64,000 bases of DNA from Methylobacterium sp. E-005 (GTDB taxonomy: Bacteria; Pseudomonadota; Alphaproteobacteria; Rhizobiales; Beijerinckiaceae), in the NCBI RefSeq assembly GCF_022829725.1, contig NZ_JAKSYG010000062.1, positions 124,001-188,000 on the forward strand, written 5' to 3'. Shown one piece after another: positions 38,329 through 48,014 of this stretch. Made by a program: the position numbers and the translations under genes. The notes under the pieces are model-generated. The model did not search any database, was not told the DNA's origin, and saw only the letters and a list, made by a program, of their open reading frames with translations. Every line of letters starts with the position of its first letter. Position 1 is the first letter of the stretch.

Positions 38329-40134
38329 ATGAGAGCAGTGCATCTCCTTGCGCTTGGCGCGGGTGTCGCGGCGGTAGCCGCGCCGGCGCTGGCCAATGAA
38401 AGCGTCATGAAGGGCATCGCCAACCCGGCGGAGCAGGTGCTCCAGACGGTTGACTACGCCAACACCCGCTATTCGAAGCTCGACCAGATCAACGCGTCGA
38501 ACGTGAAGAACCTCCAGGTCGCCTGGACCTTCTCGACCGGCGTTCTGCGTGGCCACGAGGGCTCGCCGCTCGTCGTCGGCAACGTCATGTACGTGCACAC
38601 GCCGTTCCCCAACATCGTGTACGCCCTCGACCTCGACCACGAGGCGAAGATCATCTGGAAGTACGAGCCGAAGCAGGATCCGTCCGTGATCCCGGTCATG
38701 TGCTGTGACACGGTCAACCGTGGTCTGGCCTATGCCGACGGCGCCATCCTCCTGCACCAGGCCGACACCACCCTCGTGTCGCTCGACGCCAAGACCGGCA
38801 AGGTCAACTGGTCGGTCGTGAACGGCGACCCGAAGAAGGGCGAGACCAACACCGCGACGGTCATTCCGATCAAGGACAAGGTCATCGTCGGCATCTCGGG
38901 CGGCGAGTTCGGCGTGCAGTGCCACGTCACCGCCTACGACCTGAAGACCGGCAAGAAGGTGTGGCGCGGTTACTCCGAGGGCCCGGACGATCAGATGCTG
39001 ATCGACCCGGAGAAGACCACCTCGCTCGGCAAGCCGGTCGGCAAGGACTCCTCGCTGAAGACCTGGGAAGGCGATCAGTGGAAGACCGGCGGCGGCTGCA
39101 CCTGGGGCTGGTTCTCCTACGATCCCAAGCTCGACCTGATGTACTACGGCTCGGGCAACCCCTCGACCTGGAACCCCAAGCAGCGTCCGGGCGACAACAA
39201 GTGGTCCATGACCATCTGGGCGCGTAACCCCGACACGGGCGTCGCCAAGTGGGTCTACCAGATGACCCCCCACGACGAGTGGGATTACGACGGCATCAAC
39301 GAGATGATCCTCACGGATCAGAAGGTTGACGGCAAGGAGCAGCCGCTCCTGACCCACTTCGACCGTAACGGCTTCGGCTACACGCTGAACCGCGCGGATG
39401 GCAGCCTGCTCGTCGCCGAGAAGTACGACCCGGCCGTGAACTGGGCCACCAAGGTCGACATGGACAAGGGCTCGAAGAACTACGGCCGGCCGCTGGTCGT
39501 GTCGAAGTACTCGACCGAGCAGAACGGTGAGGACACCAACTCCAAGGGCATCTGCCCGGCGGCCCTCGGGTCGAAGGATCAGCAGCCTGCGGCCTTCTCG
39601 CCAAAGACCAACCTGTTCTACGTGCCCACCAACCACGTCTGCATGGACTACGAGCCGTTCCGGGTGACCTACACCCCGGGCCAGCCCTACGTCGGTGCGA
39701 CCCTCTCGATGTACCCGGCTCCGAACTCGCACGGCGGCATGGGCAACTTCATCGCGTGGGATGGCGTCAACGGCAAGATCAAGTGGTCCGACGCCGAGCA
39801 GTTCTCGGTGTGGTCCGGTGCTCTGGCCACCGCCGGCGACGTGGTGTTCTACGGAACGCTTGAGGGCTACCTGAAGGCGGTCGACGACAAGACCGGCAAG
39901 GAGCTGTTCAAGTTCAAGACCCCGTCGGGCATCATCGGCAACGTGATGACCTACCAGCACAAGGGCAAGCAGTACGTGGGCGTCCTGTCGGGCGTCGGCG
40001 GCTGGGCTGGCATCGGCCTCGCGGCCGGCCTGACCGACCCGAATGCCGGCCTCGGCGCGGTGGGTGGCTACGCGGCTCTGTCGCAGTACACCAACCTCGG
40101 TGGTCAGCTGACCGTCTTCGCCCTGCCGAACTAA
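38329..40134 (+). CDS. xoxF: XoxF, lanthanide-dependent PQQ methanol dehydrogenase
   Basis: A 601-residue periplasmic eight-bladed quinoprotein. The signal peptide is 1-22 (APALA-NE) and the vicinal disulfide is MCCDT. The catalytic site reads WDYDG: Asp319 is the catalytic base and Asp321 is the extra carboxylate that marks lanthanide-binding XoxF, where calcium-type MxaF has Ala. It oxidises methanol (and formaldehyde) with PQQ. ATG 38329 follows a strong GGAGGA. xoxG and xoxJ follow; a hairpin separates xoxF from xoxG. Codon use is strongly biased (AAG, GTC, ATC), as expected for a highly expressed gene. Confidence 0.98.
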   Translation: MRAVHLLALGAGVAAVAAPALANESVMKGIANPAEQVLQTVDYANTRYSKLDQINASNVKNLQVAWTFSTGVLRGHEGSPLVVGNVMYVHTPFPNIVYALDLDHEAKIIWKYEPKQDPSVIPVMCCDTVNRGLAYADGAILLHQADTTLVSLDAKTGKVNWSVVNGDPKKGETNTATVIPIKDKVIVGISGGEFGVQCHVTAYDLKTGKKVWRGYSEGPDDQMLIDPEKTTSLGKPVGKDSSLKTWEGDQWKTGGGCTWGWFSYDPKLDLMYYGSGNPSTWNPKQRPGDNKWSMTIWARNPDTGVAKWVYQMTPHDEWDYDGINEMILTDQKVDGKEQPLLTHFDRNGFGYTLNRADGSLLVAEKYDPAVNWATKVDMDKGSKNYGRPLVVSKYSTEQNGEDTNSKGICPAALGSKDQQPAAFSPKTNLFYVPTNHVCMDYEPFRVTYTPGQPYVGATLSMYPAPNSHGGMGNFIAWDGVNGKIKWSDAEQFSVWSGALATAGDVVFYGTLEGYLKAVDDKTGKELFKFKTPSGIIGNVMTYQHKGKQYVGVLSGVGGWAGIGLAAGLTDPNAGLGAVGGYAALSQYTNLGGQLTVFALPN

Positions 40135-40160
40135 TCGGCCGCAGGTTTAGACGTGAAATG

Positions 40161-40195
40161 GTGCCGGCGCGGGCTTCCGCGCCGGCACTCTTGTA
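40161..40195 (+). terminator. Strong hairpin between xoxF and xoxG
   Basis: A perfect 12-bp stem (40161-40172 with 40177-40188) closed by a GCTT loop, followed by TCTTGTAG. It lies 27 nt after the xoxF stop. Because xoxG and xoxJ lie downstream on the same strand, it may act as a partial terminator or as a 3' stabiliser that raises xoxF mRNA over xoxGJ (inference). Confidence 0.65.
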
Positions 40196-40265
40196 GTTAG
40201 ACTTTCTCGTAAGAGGCTCTCGCTCACAGGAAGACGAAAGGCCTCGGAACAGGGAGACAGATGCG

Positions 40266-40880
40266 TTGCTCAACCTCAGCAAGATCGTAACGCGGCCGGT
40301 TATCGCCGCCCTCGCCCTAGCGACCGTTTCCGCGGTTGCCGTACATGCTGAGGATGCCAAGCCCGCTGCCGACCCCAAGCTCGCCGATTCTTTGAACGCG
40401 AACGACAAGACGGCTGAACAAGATCCCGCGTTGCTCAAGCGGGATGCGGCGGTGAAGGTCGAAGACGGCAAGTACATGGATGCCGACGGTCACCCGACGT
40501 TTCACGTGACCCAGGACGGCAAGATGCTCGATTGGTACACCTACTCGGGTTACCGTCGCTATCATGCCGAGTGCCACGTCTGCCACGGCCCCGACGGCAT
40601 GGGCTCGACCTACGCCCCGGCCCTGAAGGACTCGCTGAAGCACCTCTCCTATGAGGAGTTCATTGGCATCCTGGTTGGCGGCAAGCAGGACGTGAATGCC
40701 GCCGAGCAGAAGGTCATGCCGGCCTTCGGCGACAATAAGAACGTCATGTGCTACTCGGACGACCTCTATGTCTACCTGAAGGCGCGTGCCGCCGGCGCGA
40801 TCGGCCGTATCCGTCCCTCCGAGCATGAGGACAAGCCCGACGCGGCCAAGAAGGCCGAGAAGGAGTGCATGGGCTTCTGA
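40266..40880 (+). CDS. xoxG: XoxG, cytochrome c electron acceptor of XoxF
   Basis: 204 residues. The signal peptide ends near AVHAE (about residue 28). One heme site CHVCH (Cys103, Cys106, His107) is present, with Met151 (KVMPAF) a likely axial ligand. XoxG accepts electrons from XoxF in the periplasm. The start is TTG 40266: the nearby ATG at 40261 runs into a stop after nine codons, and a GGGAGA purine stretch sits about 9 nt upstream of the TTG. The stop overlaps the xoxJ ATG by one base. Confidence 0.93.
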   Translation: MLNLSKIVTRPVIAALALATVSAVAVHAEDAKPAADPKLADSLNANDKTAEQDPALLKRDAAVKVEDGKYMDADGHPTFHVTQDGKMLDWYTYSGYRRYHAECHVCHGPDGMGSTYAPALKDSLKHLSYEEFIGILVGGKQDVNAAEQKVMPAFGDNKNVMCYSDDLYVYLKARAAGAIGRIRPSEHEDKPDAAKKAEKECMGF

Positions 40881-41725
40881 TGGCGCCCTTTGCCCGGATC
40901 CTCGCTTTCTGCGCCCTGTCCTTGACGACGGCGCAGGGTGCGCTCGCCCAGCATCTGCCGGATACGGTGACCACGGACGTGCTGCGCGTCTGCGGGGACC
41001 CGGGCAACATGCCGTTCTCCGAACGCAAGGAGGACGGCTTCGAGAACAAGATCGCGGCGATCATCGCCGACGAACTGAAGGTCAAGGTCCGCTATTACTG
41101 GCTGACGCAGGGGCCGGGCTTCGTGCGCAACACGCTCGGGACTGGCCTCTGTGACCTGATCATGGGCCAGGCCTTCGGCAGTGATCTCGTCCAGACCACC
41201 AACCCCTACTATCGTTCGGCCTACACGCTGGTCACCCGGGCCGGCGAGTTCGACGGCATCACCGCCCTCGACGACCCGCGCCTCAAGGGCAAGAGCATTG
41301 GCGTGATCGCCGGTACGCCGCCGGTCAACCGAATGGGCGAACTCGGCCTCGTGTCGAGCATGAAGGCCTATGCGCCTTACCAGCTCGATCCCGCGCGCAA
41401 ATACCAGACGGTGGCGGCCGAGATCGTCGCAGCGCTCGCCGGCAAGGAAATCGACGCCGCTGTTCTGTGGGGTCCGGCGGCGGGTTGGCTCGCCAAGCAG
41501 TCGGGCACGCCGATGACCGTCGTGCCGCTGCTCAAGGAGCCGGAGCGGCCACCGATGGCCTATCGGATCGCCATGGGCGTCCGGATCGGCGAGAACGACT
41601 GGAAGCGCACGCTCAATACGATCTTGCGTAAGCGTAAGACCGATATCGACACAGTTCTGCGCGAGTACGACGTGCCGCTCCTCGACGAGGAAGAGAACAA
41701 GCTGGCCCAGCCCGGCGAGCGTTGA
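40880..41725 (+). CDS. xoxJ: XoxJ, periplasmic binding-type partner of XoxF
   Basis: 281 residues. A signal peptide (about 1-28, ALAQ) is followed by a type-2 periplasmic-binding fold: LRVCGDPGNMPFSERKEDGF, an inner VIAGTPPVNRMGEL lobe and AAVLWGPAAGWLA. XoxJ is needed with XoxF in methylotrophs and may activate it or aid assembly; a bound ligand is not established. ATG 40880 shares a base with the xoxG stop. It converges with folK with only 6 nt between stops. Confidence 0.93.
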   Translation: MAPFARILAFCALSLTTAQGALAQHLPDTVTTDVLRVCGDPGNMPFSERKEDGFENKIAAIIADELKVKVRYYWLTQGPGFVRNTLGTGLCDLIMGQAFGSDLVQTTNPYYRSAYTLVTRAGEFDGITALDDPRLKGKSIGVIAGTPPVNRMGELGLVSSMKAYAPYQLDPARKYQTVAAEIVAALAGKEIDAAVLWGPAAGWLAKQSGTPMTVVPLLKEPERPPMAYRIAMGVRIGENDWKRTLNTILRKRKTDIDTVLREYDVPLLDEEENKLAQPGER

Positions 41726-41731
41726 GCGGGC

Positions 41732-42202
41732 TCAGGCCCGCTCGATCCCGGTGCGATCGAGTTTGTCCAGCGCATCCACCACCCGCTCGCCACCGATGAC
41801 GAGATCCGTTGCGATCTCGGCGAGTGGCACGAGCACGAAGGCCCGTTCCCGCACGTAGCGGTGTGGCAGGACGAGGCGGGCATCGTCCACGGCGGCGCCC
41901 TCATAGGCCAGAACGTCGATATCGATGACCCGCGGCCCCCAGCGCTCCTCGCGTACGCGGCCCAGATCCTGCTCGACCTTGAGGCAGGCATCCAGCAGGC
42001 CGTGCGGGTCGAGATCCGTATCCACCGCCACCGCGCCGTTGAGGAACCAGGGCTGATCGGTCTTGCCCCAGGGGGGCGTGCGATAATCGGCCGAGCGCGC
42101 CAGGACCCGGATGCCGGGCGTCGCGGCGAGACCCGCCACGGCCCGGTCGAGGAGCGCGGCCATGTCGCCGATATTGCTGCCGATCCCGAGATAGGCCCTC
42201 AT
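41732..42202 (-). CDS. folK: FolK, HPPK
   Basis: A 156-residue 2-amino-4-hydroxy-6-hydroxymethyldihydropteridine diphosphokinase: AYLGIGSNIGD start, the FLNGAVAVDTDLDP pterin-binding region, and RWGPRVIDIDVLAYEG with the metal-binding Asp pair. It activates the pterin for FolP. The last gene of folP-folB-folK; start overlaps the folB stop. Confidence 0.96.
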   Translation of the reverse strand: MRAYLGIGSNIGDMAALLDRAVAGLAATPGIRVLARSADYRTPPWGKTDQPWFLNGAVAVDTDLDPHGLLDACLKVEQDLGRVREERWGPRVIDIDVLAYEGAAVDDARLVLPHRYVRERAFVLVPLAEIATDLVIGGERVVDALDKLDRTGIERA

Positions 42203-42576
42203 GCCTGCGCTCCGCGGCGGCGGACGATCTCGACGCTGACGCCCTCCAGGATCGCCGGGACCGGGGCGCTCGGCTTGTCGATCCGCACCGCGATGGCGTC
42301 CACGCGCCCGTGCTGTTCAAGGATCGTCGCCGCGATGGTCTCGGCTAGGGCTTCGATCAGGTTGAAGCGCCGCGCGGTGGCGATCTCGACGGCGATCTGC
42401 GTGAGATCCGCGTAGCTCACCGTGCCGGTGACGTCGTCGGAGCGCCCCGCCTCGCCGAGAGCCAGCTGGGCTTCGAGGGAAATGTAGAAGCGCTGGCCGA
42501 GCACCGCCTCCTCTGGCAACAGGCCGTGCCGGCCGAACACGGCGATCCGCGTCACCCGGATAAGATCGGTGGCCAT
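42199..42576 (-). CDS. folB: FolB, dihydroneopterin aldolase
   Basis: 125 residues, a T-fold protein. RIAVFGRHGLLPEE carries the substrate-binding start, the YADLTQIAVEIA strand follows and RFNLIEALAETIA contains the catalytic Glu/Lys region in modified form. It cleaves dihydroneopterin to the hydroxymethyl pterin, with an ATGA overlap into folK. Confidence 0.93.
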   Translation of the reverse strand: MATDLIRVTRIAVFGRHGLLPEEAVLGQRFYISLEAQLALGEAGRSDDVTGTVSYADLTQIAVEIATARRFNLIEALAETIAATILEQHGRVDAIAVRIDKPSAPVPAILEGVSVEIVRRRGAQA

Positions 42577-42578
42577 CG

Positions 42579-43433
42579 TCAGTGCGCCTCCGGCCGCATC
42601 ACGGCGTCGACGACGCGCATGGCCTCGACGTGAGCCGCCACGTCGTGGACGCGCACAATGTCGGCGCCAAGGGTGGCCGCCACGGCATGGGCCGCGAGTG
42701 ATCCGGTGAGCCGGTCGGCCGGACGGGTCTCCCGGTCGTGCAGCCGCCCCAGGAGTGATTTGCGGGAGACGCCGACCAGTACGGGAAAGCCGAGACCACG
42801 GATCTCCGGCAACCGTCGCAGCGCTTCGAGATGCTGTGACCAGGTCTTGCCGAAGCCAACGCCGGGATCGAGAACGATGTTCGCATCGTCGATCCCGGCG
42901 CGGTGGGCGATCTCGAGCGAGCGTTCGAAGAAGGCCAGCATGTCGGCGATGATGTCGATATCCGCCTCGATCGTCGCGCGGTTGTGCATGATGATCACGG
43001 GCGCCCCGTAGGCGGCCGCCACGGCGGCGATATCGGGCTCCCGCTGGAGGCCCCAGACGTCGTTGACGATCCGCGCCCCGGCTTCCAGGGCGAGCCGCGC
43101 GGTGGATGCCTTGTAGGTATCGATCGAGATCGGCACGGCGAGCTTCGGCGCCACGGCGCGGATCACCGGCAGGACGCGGGCCTGTTCCTCCTCGGCCGGT
43201 ACCGGGACATGGCCCGGCCGGGTCGACTCACCCCCGATGTCGAGGATCGCGGCGCCCTCCGCCACCAGCCGCTCGGCCTGAGCGATGGCTGCATCCGCGC
43301 CGGCGAAGAGGCCGCCGTCGGAGAACGAATCGGGCGTGACGTTGAGGATGCCCATCACCAGCGTGCGCCCGCCGAGATTGGGCAGCAGATCGGACAGGCC
43401 GGGGGAGGGGGTCACGGTGCGGGTCCCGTTCAC
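42579..43433 (-). CDS. folP: FolP, dihydropteroate synthase
   Basis: A 284-residue TIM barrel. MGILNVTPDSFSDGG is the DHPS signature 1; DIGGESTRPGHVPV is signature 2; IIMHNR and GFGKTW are also present. It joins the pterin with p-aminobenzoate for folate. The neighbourhood of the tetrahydromethanopterin pathway raises the chance that pterin supply is shared, but the sequence is a standard DHPS. GTG start at 43433. Confidence 0.95.
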   Translation of the reverse strand: MNGTRTVTPSPGLSDLLPNLGGRTLVMGILNVTPDSFSDGGLFAGADAAIAQAERLVAEGAAILDIGGESTRPGHVPVPAEEEQARVLPVIRAVAPKLAVPISIDTYKASTARLALEAGARIVNDVWGLQREPDIAAVAAAYGAPVIIMHNRATIEADIDIIADMLAFFERSLEIAHRAGIDDANIVLDPGVGFGKTWSQHLEALRRLPEIRGLGFPVLVGVSRKSLLGRLHDRETRPADRLTGSLAAHAVAATLGADIVRVHDVAAHVEAMRVVDAVMRPEAH

Positions 43434-43496
43434 GATCGCGGTTCGGGGCCCGGTGTGCGCGAATCACGAGGCCGGCGCAACGCCGGCCCCGCGCAT

Positions 43497-43859
43497 TCAG
43501 CCGCGGTAGCAGCGGATCTCGGCCTCGGCCTGGGCGCGCCGCAGTTCCGCGACCTTGTCGTCGAAGATCTTGGTCGACTTGAACTCGTTGGCCCGGTTGC
43601 CGATGCCCTGCCGCATCGACAGGACCGTGCTCGCCTGGACGTACTTGTCATAGGGCAGGATGGCGGCGAGCTGGTCGAGGGAGCAGGAGCATTTCTGCAG
43701 GCTGTCCCGGGTCTGGCCGTTGGCCGCCATGCAGCCGAACACGTAATCGACCCGCGCATCGGTCGGGTAATCGTTCTCCTCGGCCGCCCAGCCGGCCAGC
43801 CCCGACAGGGTCAGGGCGAGGACGGCCAGCGCGCCGCTTTTAGCCAGCCTTGTGGTCAT
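43497..43859 (-). CDS. Small exported Cys protein at the end of the pqq operon
   Basis: 120 residues. The signal peptide is 1-25 (AGWAAEE) and the mature domain has four Cys in a C-x13-CSC-x~50-C layout and is otherwise helical. Its ATG overlaps the upstream gene by 20 nt, so it belongs to the same operon as pqqE. No family recognised. Location next to PQQ genes suggests a periplasmic role in PQQ or methanol dehydrogenase function (inference). Its Cys pattern resembles that of the protein at 17048-17413. Confidence 0.82.
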   Translation of the reverse strand: MTTRLAKSGALAVLALTLSGLAGWAAEENDYPTDARVDYVFGCMAANGQTRDSLQKCSCSLDQLAAILPYDKYVQASTVLSMRQGIGNRANEFKSTKIFDDKVAELRRAQAEAEIRCYRG

Positions 43860-44550
43860 AGTTCAGCTTCTCCTCCAGCAACTCGCCGCCGTCCTTGCTC
43901 TTTGAGGACGCCTCGATCGAGACGATCTCGCCGGGGACCGACGGGGCCGTGACGAAGGTATAGGTCATGTCGTCCATGCCGCGCATGCGCTGCGCCAACG
44001 CGTCGCCCGCGAAGGGCTTCGTGACCACCTGCCAGCCGTCGACCTCCTTGCCGCCGACGCTGACCTTCGTGGGCGTCACGACGGCCTTGTCGCGCAGGCC
44101 CTTGCGGATCGCGAGCTTCAGGTAGCGCGGGTTCGCCTCCAGCACCTTGGCCAGACCGCGCAGGTGGTTTTCCAGGAAGAGCGACACGACAGGGTTGCCG
44201 GCCATGTCCTCGAAAGGTCCGGCCGGGACGCGGTTCAGGCCCGAGAACATCGTGACGCTGATGTCCCGCGCATCGGGGTTCTTGCCCGGCTCGACCTTCA
44301 GGGTCAGCGTGTCCTCCAACGGCGCACCGAACGGCCCGCCGGAAATGCCGGAGCGGCGCAGGTAATCGTACGTGATCGTCGATCCCGGCGCCGTATTCTT
44401 CATCTGCGGCTGATCGAACAGCAGATCGGCCGCCGAGGGCGGCGCTGCTGCGTTGGCCTGGGTGACGGTGGCGGGTTTCGGTGCATCCTCGGCGAAGGCG
44501 GGCAGCGCGGCCAGCGTCAGCGCCAGGGCGGTCGTAGCAACACGTCTCAC
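43840..44550 (-). CDS. Exported hypothetical protein coupled to pqqE
   Basis: 236 residues from GTG 44550, which overlaps the pqqE stop (GTGA). The signal peptide ends at AALPAFAE (about residue 20). The mature part is beta-rich with repeated short strands ([31 protein letters not shown]) and ends in KLNYDHKAG. It has a DUF-like look but I cannot name a family. Tight coupling to pqqE suggests a function in PQQ delivery or periplasmic alcohol oxidation (inference). Confidence 0.85.
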   Translation of the reverse strand: MRRVATTALALTLAALPAFAEDAPKPATVTQANAAAPPSAADLLFDQPQMKNTAPGSTITYDYLRRSGISGGPFGAPLEDTLTLKVEPGKNPDARDISVTMFSGLNRVPAGPFEDMAGNPVVSLFLENHLRGLAKVLEANPRYLKLAIRKGLRDKAVVTPTKVSVGGKEVDGWQVVTKPFAGDALAQRMRGMDDMTYTFVTAPSVPGEIVSIEASSKSKDGGELLEEKLNYDHKAG

Positions 44551-45692
44551 GAGTGGACTTCCTCCTTGAGCGGCGACCGGACGTTGCTGCCGATCGTCCG
44601 ATAGACGTAATCGGGCGGGTTCTCGGCCGCCTCTTCGACGGCGAGCGCCCGCACCTTGGCGTGGAGCGGCGAGAGCGAGCAGGCGGGATCGGTCGCCGCG
44701 GCGTCTCCAGCCAGCGCCAGCGCCTGGCAGCGGCACCCGCCCCAATCCTTCTCCCGCCGGTCGCAGGAGCGGCAGGGCTCCTGCATCCAGTCGGTGCCGC
44801 GATAGGCCGTGAAGGCGGGGGAATCGCGCCAGATCTCGCCCAGCGAATGGTCGTTGACGTTCCAGAATTCCAGCCCCGGGATCGTCTCAGCGGCGTGACA
44901 GGGCAGAACCTTACCCTGCGGCGTGACGTTCATGAGCTTGCGGCCCCAGCCGCCCGCACAGGCCTTCGGGTACTTCGCGTAGTAATCCGGCACCACCAGG
45001 TCGATCACGAGCTGGCCCTTCAGCCGCTCCCGGGCCGCCTCGACGATCCGGATCGATTCGTCCACCTGCGCCTTGTCGGGCATCAAAGCCGCGCGATTGA
45101 CGAAGGCCCACCCGTAATACTGCGTGTGCGCCACTTCGAGCCGCTTGGCGCCCATCTTGACCGCCAGATCGATGAAGCCCGAAACCTCGTGGATGTTGCC
45201 GCGATGGATGACGGAATTCAGCGTCAACGGCAGTCCGAGCTCCACCACCTTGGCGGCGAATTCGAATTTCTGCGGCTGCGCGTTCTTCAACCCGCCGATC
45301 TTCTCGGCGTTCTGCGCATCGACGCCCTGCACCGAAAGCTGCACGTGGTCGAGCCCAACATCGTAGAGCGCCTGGAGCTTGCCCAGGGCCCCGCCGACGC
45401 CCGACGTGATCAGGTTCGAGTAGAGGCCGAGATCCGCGCAGGTCTTGGTGATCTCGACGATGTCGTTGCGCGCCGTCGGCTCGCCGCCGGACAGGTGGAC
45501 GTGCAACACGCCGAGGCCGGCGGCCTCGGTGAGGATGCGCTGCCACGTCGCCGTGTCGAGCTCGCCGGAGCGGCGGTCGAGCTCCAGCGGGTTCGAGCAA
45601 TAGGGGCAGCGCAGCGGGCAGCGATGGGTCAGCTCGGCGAGCAGCCCCACCGGCGCCGGCGCCTCGGGCCGGTTCGGCGTGACGGCGTTCAT
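44547..45692 (-). CDS. pqqE: PqqE, radical SAM PqqA peptide cross-linking enzyme
   Basis: 381 residues. The radical-SAM cluster motif is CPLRCPYC (Cys25, 29, 32). The C-terminal SPASM domain has further Cys in [13 protein letters not shown] and [16 protein letters not shown]. With PqqD it forms the C-C bond between Glu and Tyr of PqqA, the first PQQ step. The start overlaps the pqqCD stop by 4 nt. Confidence 0.97.
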   Translation of the reverse strand: MNAVTPNRPEAPAPVGLLAELTHRCPLRCPYCSNPLELDRRSGELDTATWQRILTEAAGLGVLHVHLSGGEPTARNDIVEITKTCADLGLYSNLITSGVGGALGKLQALYDVGLDHVQLSVQGVDAQNAEKIGGLKNAQPQKFEFAAKVVELGLPLTLNSVIHRGNIHEVSGFIDLAVKMGAKRLEVAHTQYYGWAFVNRAALMPDKAQVDESIRIVEAARERLKGQLVIDLVVPDYYAKYPKACAGGWGRKLMNVTPQGKVLPCHAAETIPGLEFWNVNDHSLGEIWRDSPAFTAYRGTDWMQEPCRSCDRREKDWGGCRCQALALAGDAAATDPACSLSPLHAKVRALAVEEAAENPPDYVYRTIGSNVRSPLKEEVHS

Positions 45693-46774
45693 CGCTCCAA
45701 CACTCGCTTCTCGGCCAACCCGTCGAGCATCACCAGGATGTCCGCCTCGATGGCTCGGGGATCGGCCGCGTAGGTCTTGCCCAGCTCATCGGCGATCGCC
45801 GCCACGCTGCGGCTGCCATCGACCAGCTTGAGGACCGCCACGGCGTTGTCGTCGAGGTCGAAGGTGCGCTCGGGGGCGAGCAAAACGTACTTGCCGCGGG
45901 TCTCGTCGTTGCGCAGCCGCACGCCCCGGGGCAGCCGCGGACGATCCTCGGCCACCATCTTGCGGCTACCGCCCGCCGCCTGGTCCGGCGCGGTTTCCGC
46001 GATGAGACCTTCGCCCGGACGCCAAGAATCCGGCGGGATCATGCCCGGCGCCACATAGGCGAAGTACAGGGCGTCGAGTTGCGTCCAGAGGACGTTGCAC
46101 TTGAAGATCAGCGCGGCCATCGCCTGACGCTGCAGCTCCGGCGTCGTGGCGTGCTGCTTCACGTAGTCCAGGGCAAAATCGGCATCCCGGGGCGCCTGGG
46201 TGAGGCGCTTGTCGAAATAGGCCAGCGTGTCCTTGGTGATGAAGTCGTAGTTCTTCAGCATCCCGGCGACGCGCTCAGAAATGATCGTCGGCGAAAACAT
46301 CTCCGTGAGCGACGAGGCGATCGCCTCCAGCAGCGTCCGTTCGGAGACGAAGTGTACGTAGGCTTCCACCGAAAACTTGGTCGCCGACAGGATACCGCGG
46401 GTCGAGAGCACGTAGTCCCGATCGAAGCCGACACCCTCGGCGAGCTTCAGCCAGCGCTCGATGCCGCCGTCGCCCTCGTGATCGCCATCATGGTCGACGA
46501 TGCGCTGGCGCCAGATCCGGCGCAGGGACGCATCGGTCATCCGGGCGAGCACCGCTGCGTCCTTCACCGGGATCATGGCCTGATAGTAGTAGCGGTTCAG
46601 CGCCCAGGCCCGGACCTGATCCTTCGACAGCTTGCCGTCGTGCAGGAGCCGGTGGAACGGGTGCAGGTTGTGATAGCGGCGCGCGCCGATGTCGCGCAAC
46701 GCCGCCTCCATCTCCTCGGGGCTCAGGAGGCGCTGGCTCTCGGCGGCATCGGGGGTCGGGAAGACTGCGTTCAT
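45689..46774 (-). CDS. pqqCD: PqqCD fusion, pyrroloquinoline-quinone synthase plus PqqA-binding domain
   Basis: 361 residues. The PqqC part (about 1-250, [14 protein letters not shown] helical oxygenase fold; here [16 protein letters not shown]) performs the final ring closure and eight-electron oxidation. A linker of about 20 residues leads to PqqD (about 270-361; [30 protein letters not shown]), the peptide chaperone used by PqqE. The fused gene is known from Methylobacterium. ATG 46774 is taken; an upstream in-frame start exists at 46831. A 174-nt gap separates it from pqqB. Confidence 0.96.
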   Translation of the reverse strand: MNAVFPTPDAAESQRLLSPEEMEAALRDIGARRYHNLHPFHRLLHDGKLSKDQVRAWALNRYYYQAMIPVKDAAVLARMTDASLRRIWRQRIVDHDGDHEGDGGIERWLKLAEGVGFDRDYVLSTRGILSATKFSVEAYVHFVSERTLLEAIASSLTEMFSPTIISERVAGMLKNYDFITKDTLAYFDKRLTQAPRDADFALDYVKQHATTPELQRQAMAALIFKCNVLWTQLDALYFAYVAPGMIPPDSWRPGEGLIAETAPDQAAGGSRKMVAEDRPRLPRGVRLRNDETRGKYVLLAPERTFDLDDNAVAVLKLVDGSRSVAAIADELGKTYAADPRAIEADILVMLDGLAEKRVLER

Positions 46775-46948
46775 GGCGTGTCCGGCGTCCGTTCTCGGGT
46801 CGCGTTTCCTGTGTCGTCCCGCCCTCGGCAACGGGGCGAAAATCGTGTGTCAGAGACGATATAGTGCCAGTGACCTGCCGGCCCAACCTCTGGTCCCGGC
46901 CGAGCACCCCGCCTGGATCGCTGGGACCTGCGGCAAAGGGCGCAGGCT

Positions 46949-47848
46949 CTACAGAGACAGGCTCAGCCCGTCATGCGCCACCGTCCACCCGGCCGCCTCG
47001 ACATCCGCCCGCTCCGGGGATCCCTCGACCAGCACCGGATTGGTGTTGTTGATGTGGACGAAGACTCGCCGCCCCATCTCGGTCGTCGCCAGGGCGTCGA
47101 TCGAACCGTTCTCACCGCGCATCGGCACGTGGCCCATGCGCCAGCCGGTCTTCGTCCCGACGCCCGCGCGGATCATGTCGTCGTCGTGCAGGACGGTGCC
47201 GTCGAACAGCAGCGCGTCCACCCCGGCGATGCGCGCCCGCAATCCGTCGGTTACCCGGGCACAACCGGGGATATAAGCGAGGCGCCGACCGCCGGCCTCG
47301 ACCAGCGCGCCGACCGTGGTCTCGGTCTCGGCGCCGATCTCCATGGTCTCGTCCTCGAGCCAGAGCGGCACCTTGCCGGGGACCGGGAAGAGGGTAACCG
47401 ACAGGCCGGGCAACGGCTCGAACGGCGTGTCCATTCCGATCGCCTGACGCGCCACGACGCCCTCCGCCATGACGTCGAACACGCGGTTGGCGTTCACTGA
47501 GTCGAGGATGCCGCGCGTGCCGTAGAGCGTGTAGGGTTGACCCTCGCGCAGGGTCAGCAGACCCGCGACGTGATCGACGTCACCGTTGGTCAGGAGAACG
47601 GCGCGGATCGGCGAGTGGCGCAGGCCCTCGCGCGGGTGCATGTCTTGATTGTCGAAGAGCTGTTGCCGGATATCCGGCGAGGCGTTGATCAGCAGCCAAT
47701 CCGACCCGTCCGCGGAAACCGCGATGCTCGACTGGGTCCGGGGCCGCACCCGGTCCGGCTCGGACCGCGCCAGCGTGCAGATGGGGCAGCGGCAATTCCA
47801 TTGGGGAAGGCCGCCGCCGGCCGCGGAACCGAGGATCACGACGCGCAT
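46949..47848 (-). CDS. pqqB: PqqB, metallo-beta-lactamase-fold PQQ biosynthesis protein
   Basis: 299 residues. Start MRVVILGSAAGGGLPQWN is followed by the CRCPIC zinc-binding Cys motif; TNGDVDHVAGLL is the altered metal-binding loop of the lactamase fold. PqqB is thought to be an oxidoreductase acting on the cross-linked peptide product. It sits 33 nt downstream of pqqA. Confidence 0.96.
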   Translation of the reverse strand: MRVVILGSAAGGGLPQWNCRCPICTLARSEPDRVRPRTQSSIAVSADGSDWLLINASPDIRQQLFDNQDMHPREGLRHSPIRAVLLTNGDVDHVAGLLTLREGQPYTLYGTRGILDSVNANRVFDVMAEGVVARQAIGMDTPFEPLPGLSVTLFPVPGKVPLWLEDETMEIGAETETTVGALVEAGGRRLAYIPGCARVTDGLRARIAGVDALLFDGTVLHDDDMIRAGVGTKTGWRMGHVPMRGENGSIDALATTEMGRRVFVHINNTNPVLVEGSPERADVEAAGWTVAHDGLSLSL

Positions 47849-47881
47849 GGTGCGGCTCCCGAGATCCCCGGCCCGAAAAAC

Positions 47882-47971
47882 TCAGTTGAAGGTGTCGATC
47901 TCGGCCGACTCGTAGCTCGTCACTTCCATGCCGACGCAGATCTCGGACACAACGGGGGCAGCCCACTTCAT
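47882..47971 (-). CDS. pqqA: PqqA precursor peptide
   Basis: A 29-residue ribosomal precursor, too short for usual gene calling. It starts MKWAAPVVSE and contains the GMEVTSYESAE core in which Glu16 and Tyr20 are joined to become PQQ. ATG 47971 is preceded by AAGGAGAAACACC, a strong Shine-Dalgarno. First gene of the pqq operon. Confidence 0.97.
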   Translation of the reverse strand: MKWAAPVVSEICVGMEVTSYESAEIDTFN

Positions 47972-48014
47972 GGTGTTTCTCCTTGGCGGTATCCTCACCG
48001 AGCGTCACGCGGAT

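Noticed and set aside
38197..39960. A 587-codon minus-strand frame across xoxF
   Set aside because: Antisense to a strongly codon-biased xoxF; the biased codons create the open reverse frame.
38329..40134. Reading this gene as the calcium-type methanol dehydrogenase MxaF
   Set aside because: WDYDG carries the extra Asp typical of XoxF, and xoxG/xoxJ follow rather than mxaJGI.
46775..46948. A separate promoter for pqqCD in the 174-nt gap after pqqB
   Set aside because: No promoter-like or hairpin sequence could be supported by eye; left unannotated.
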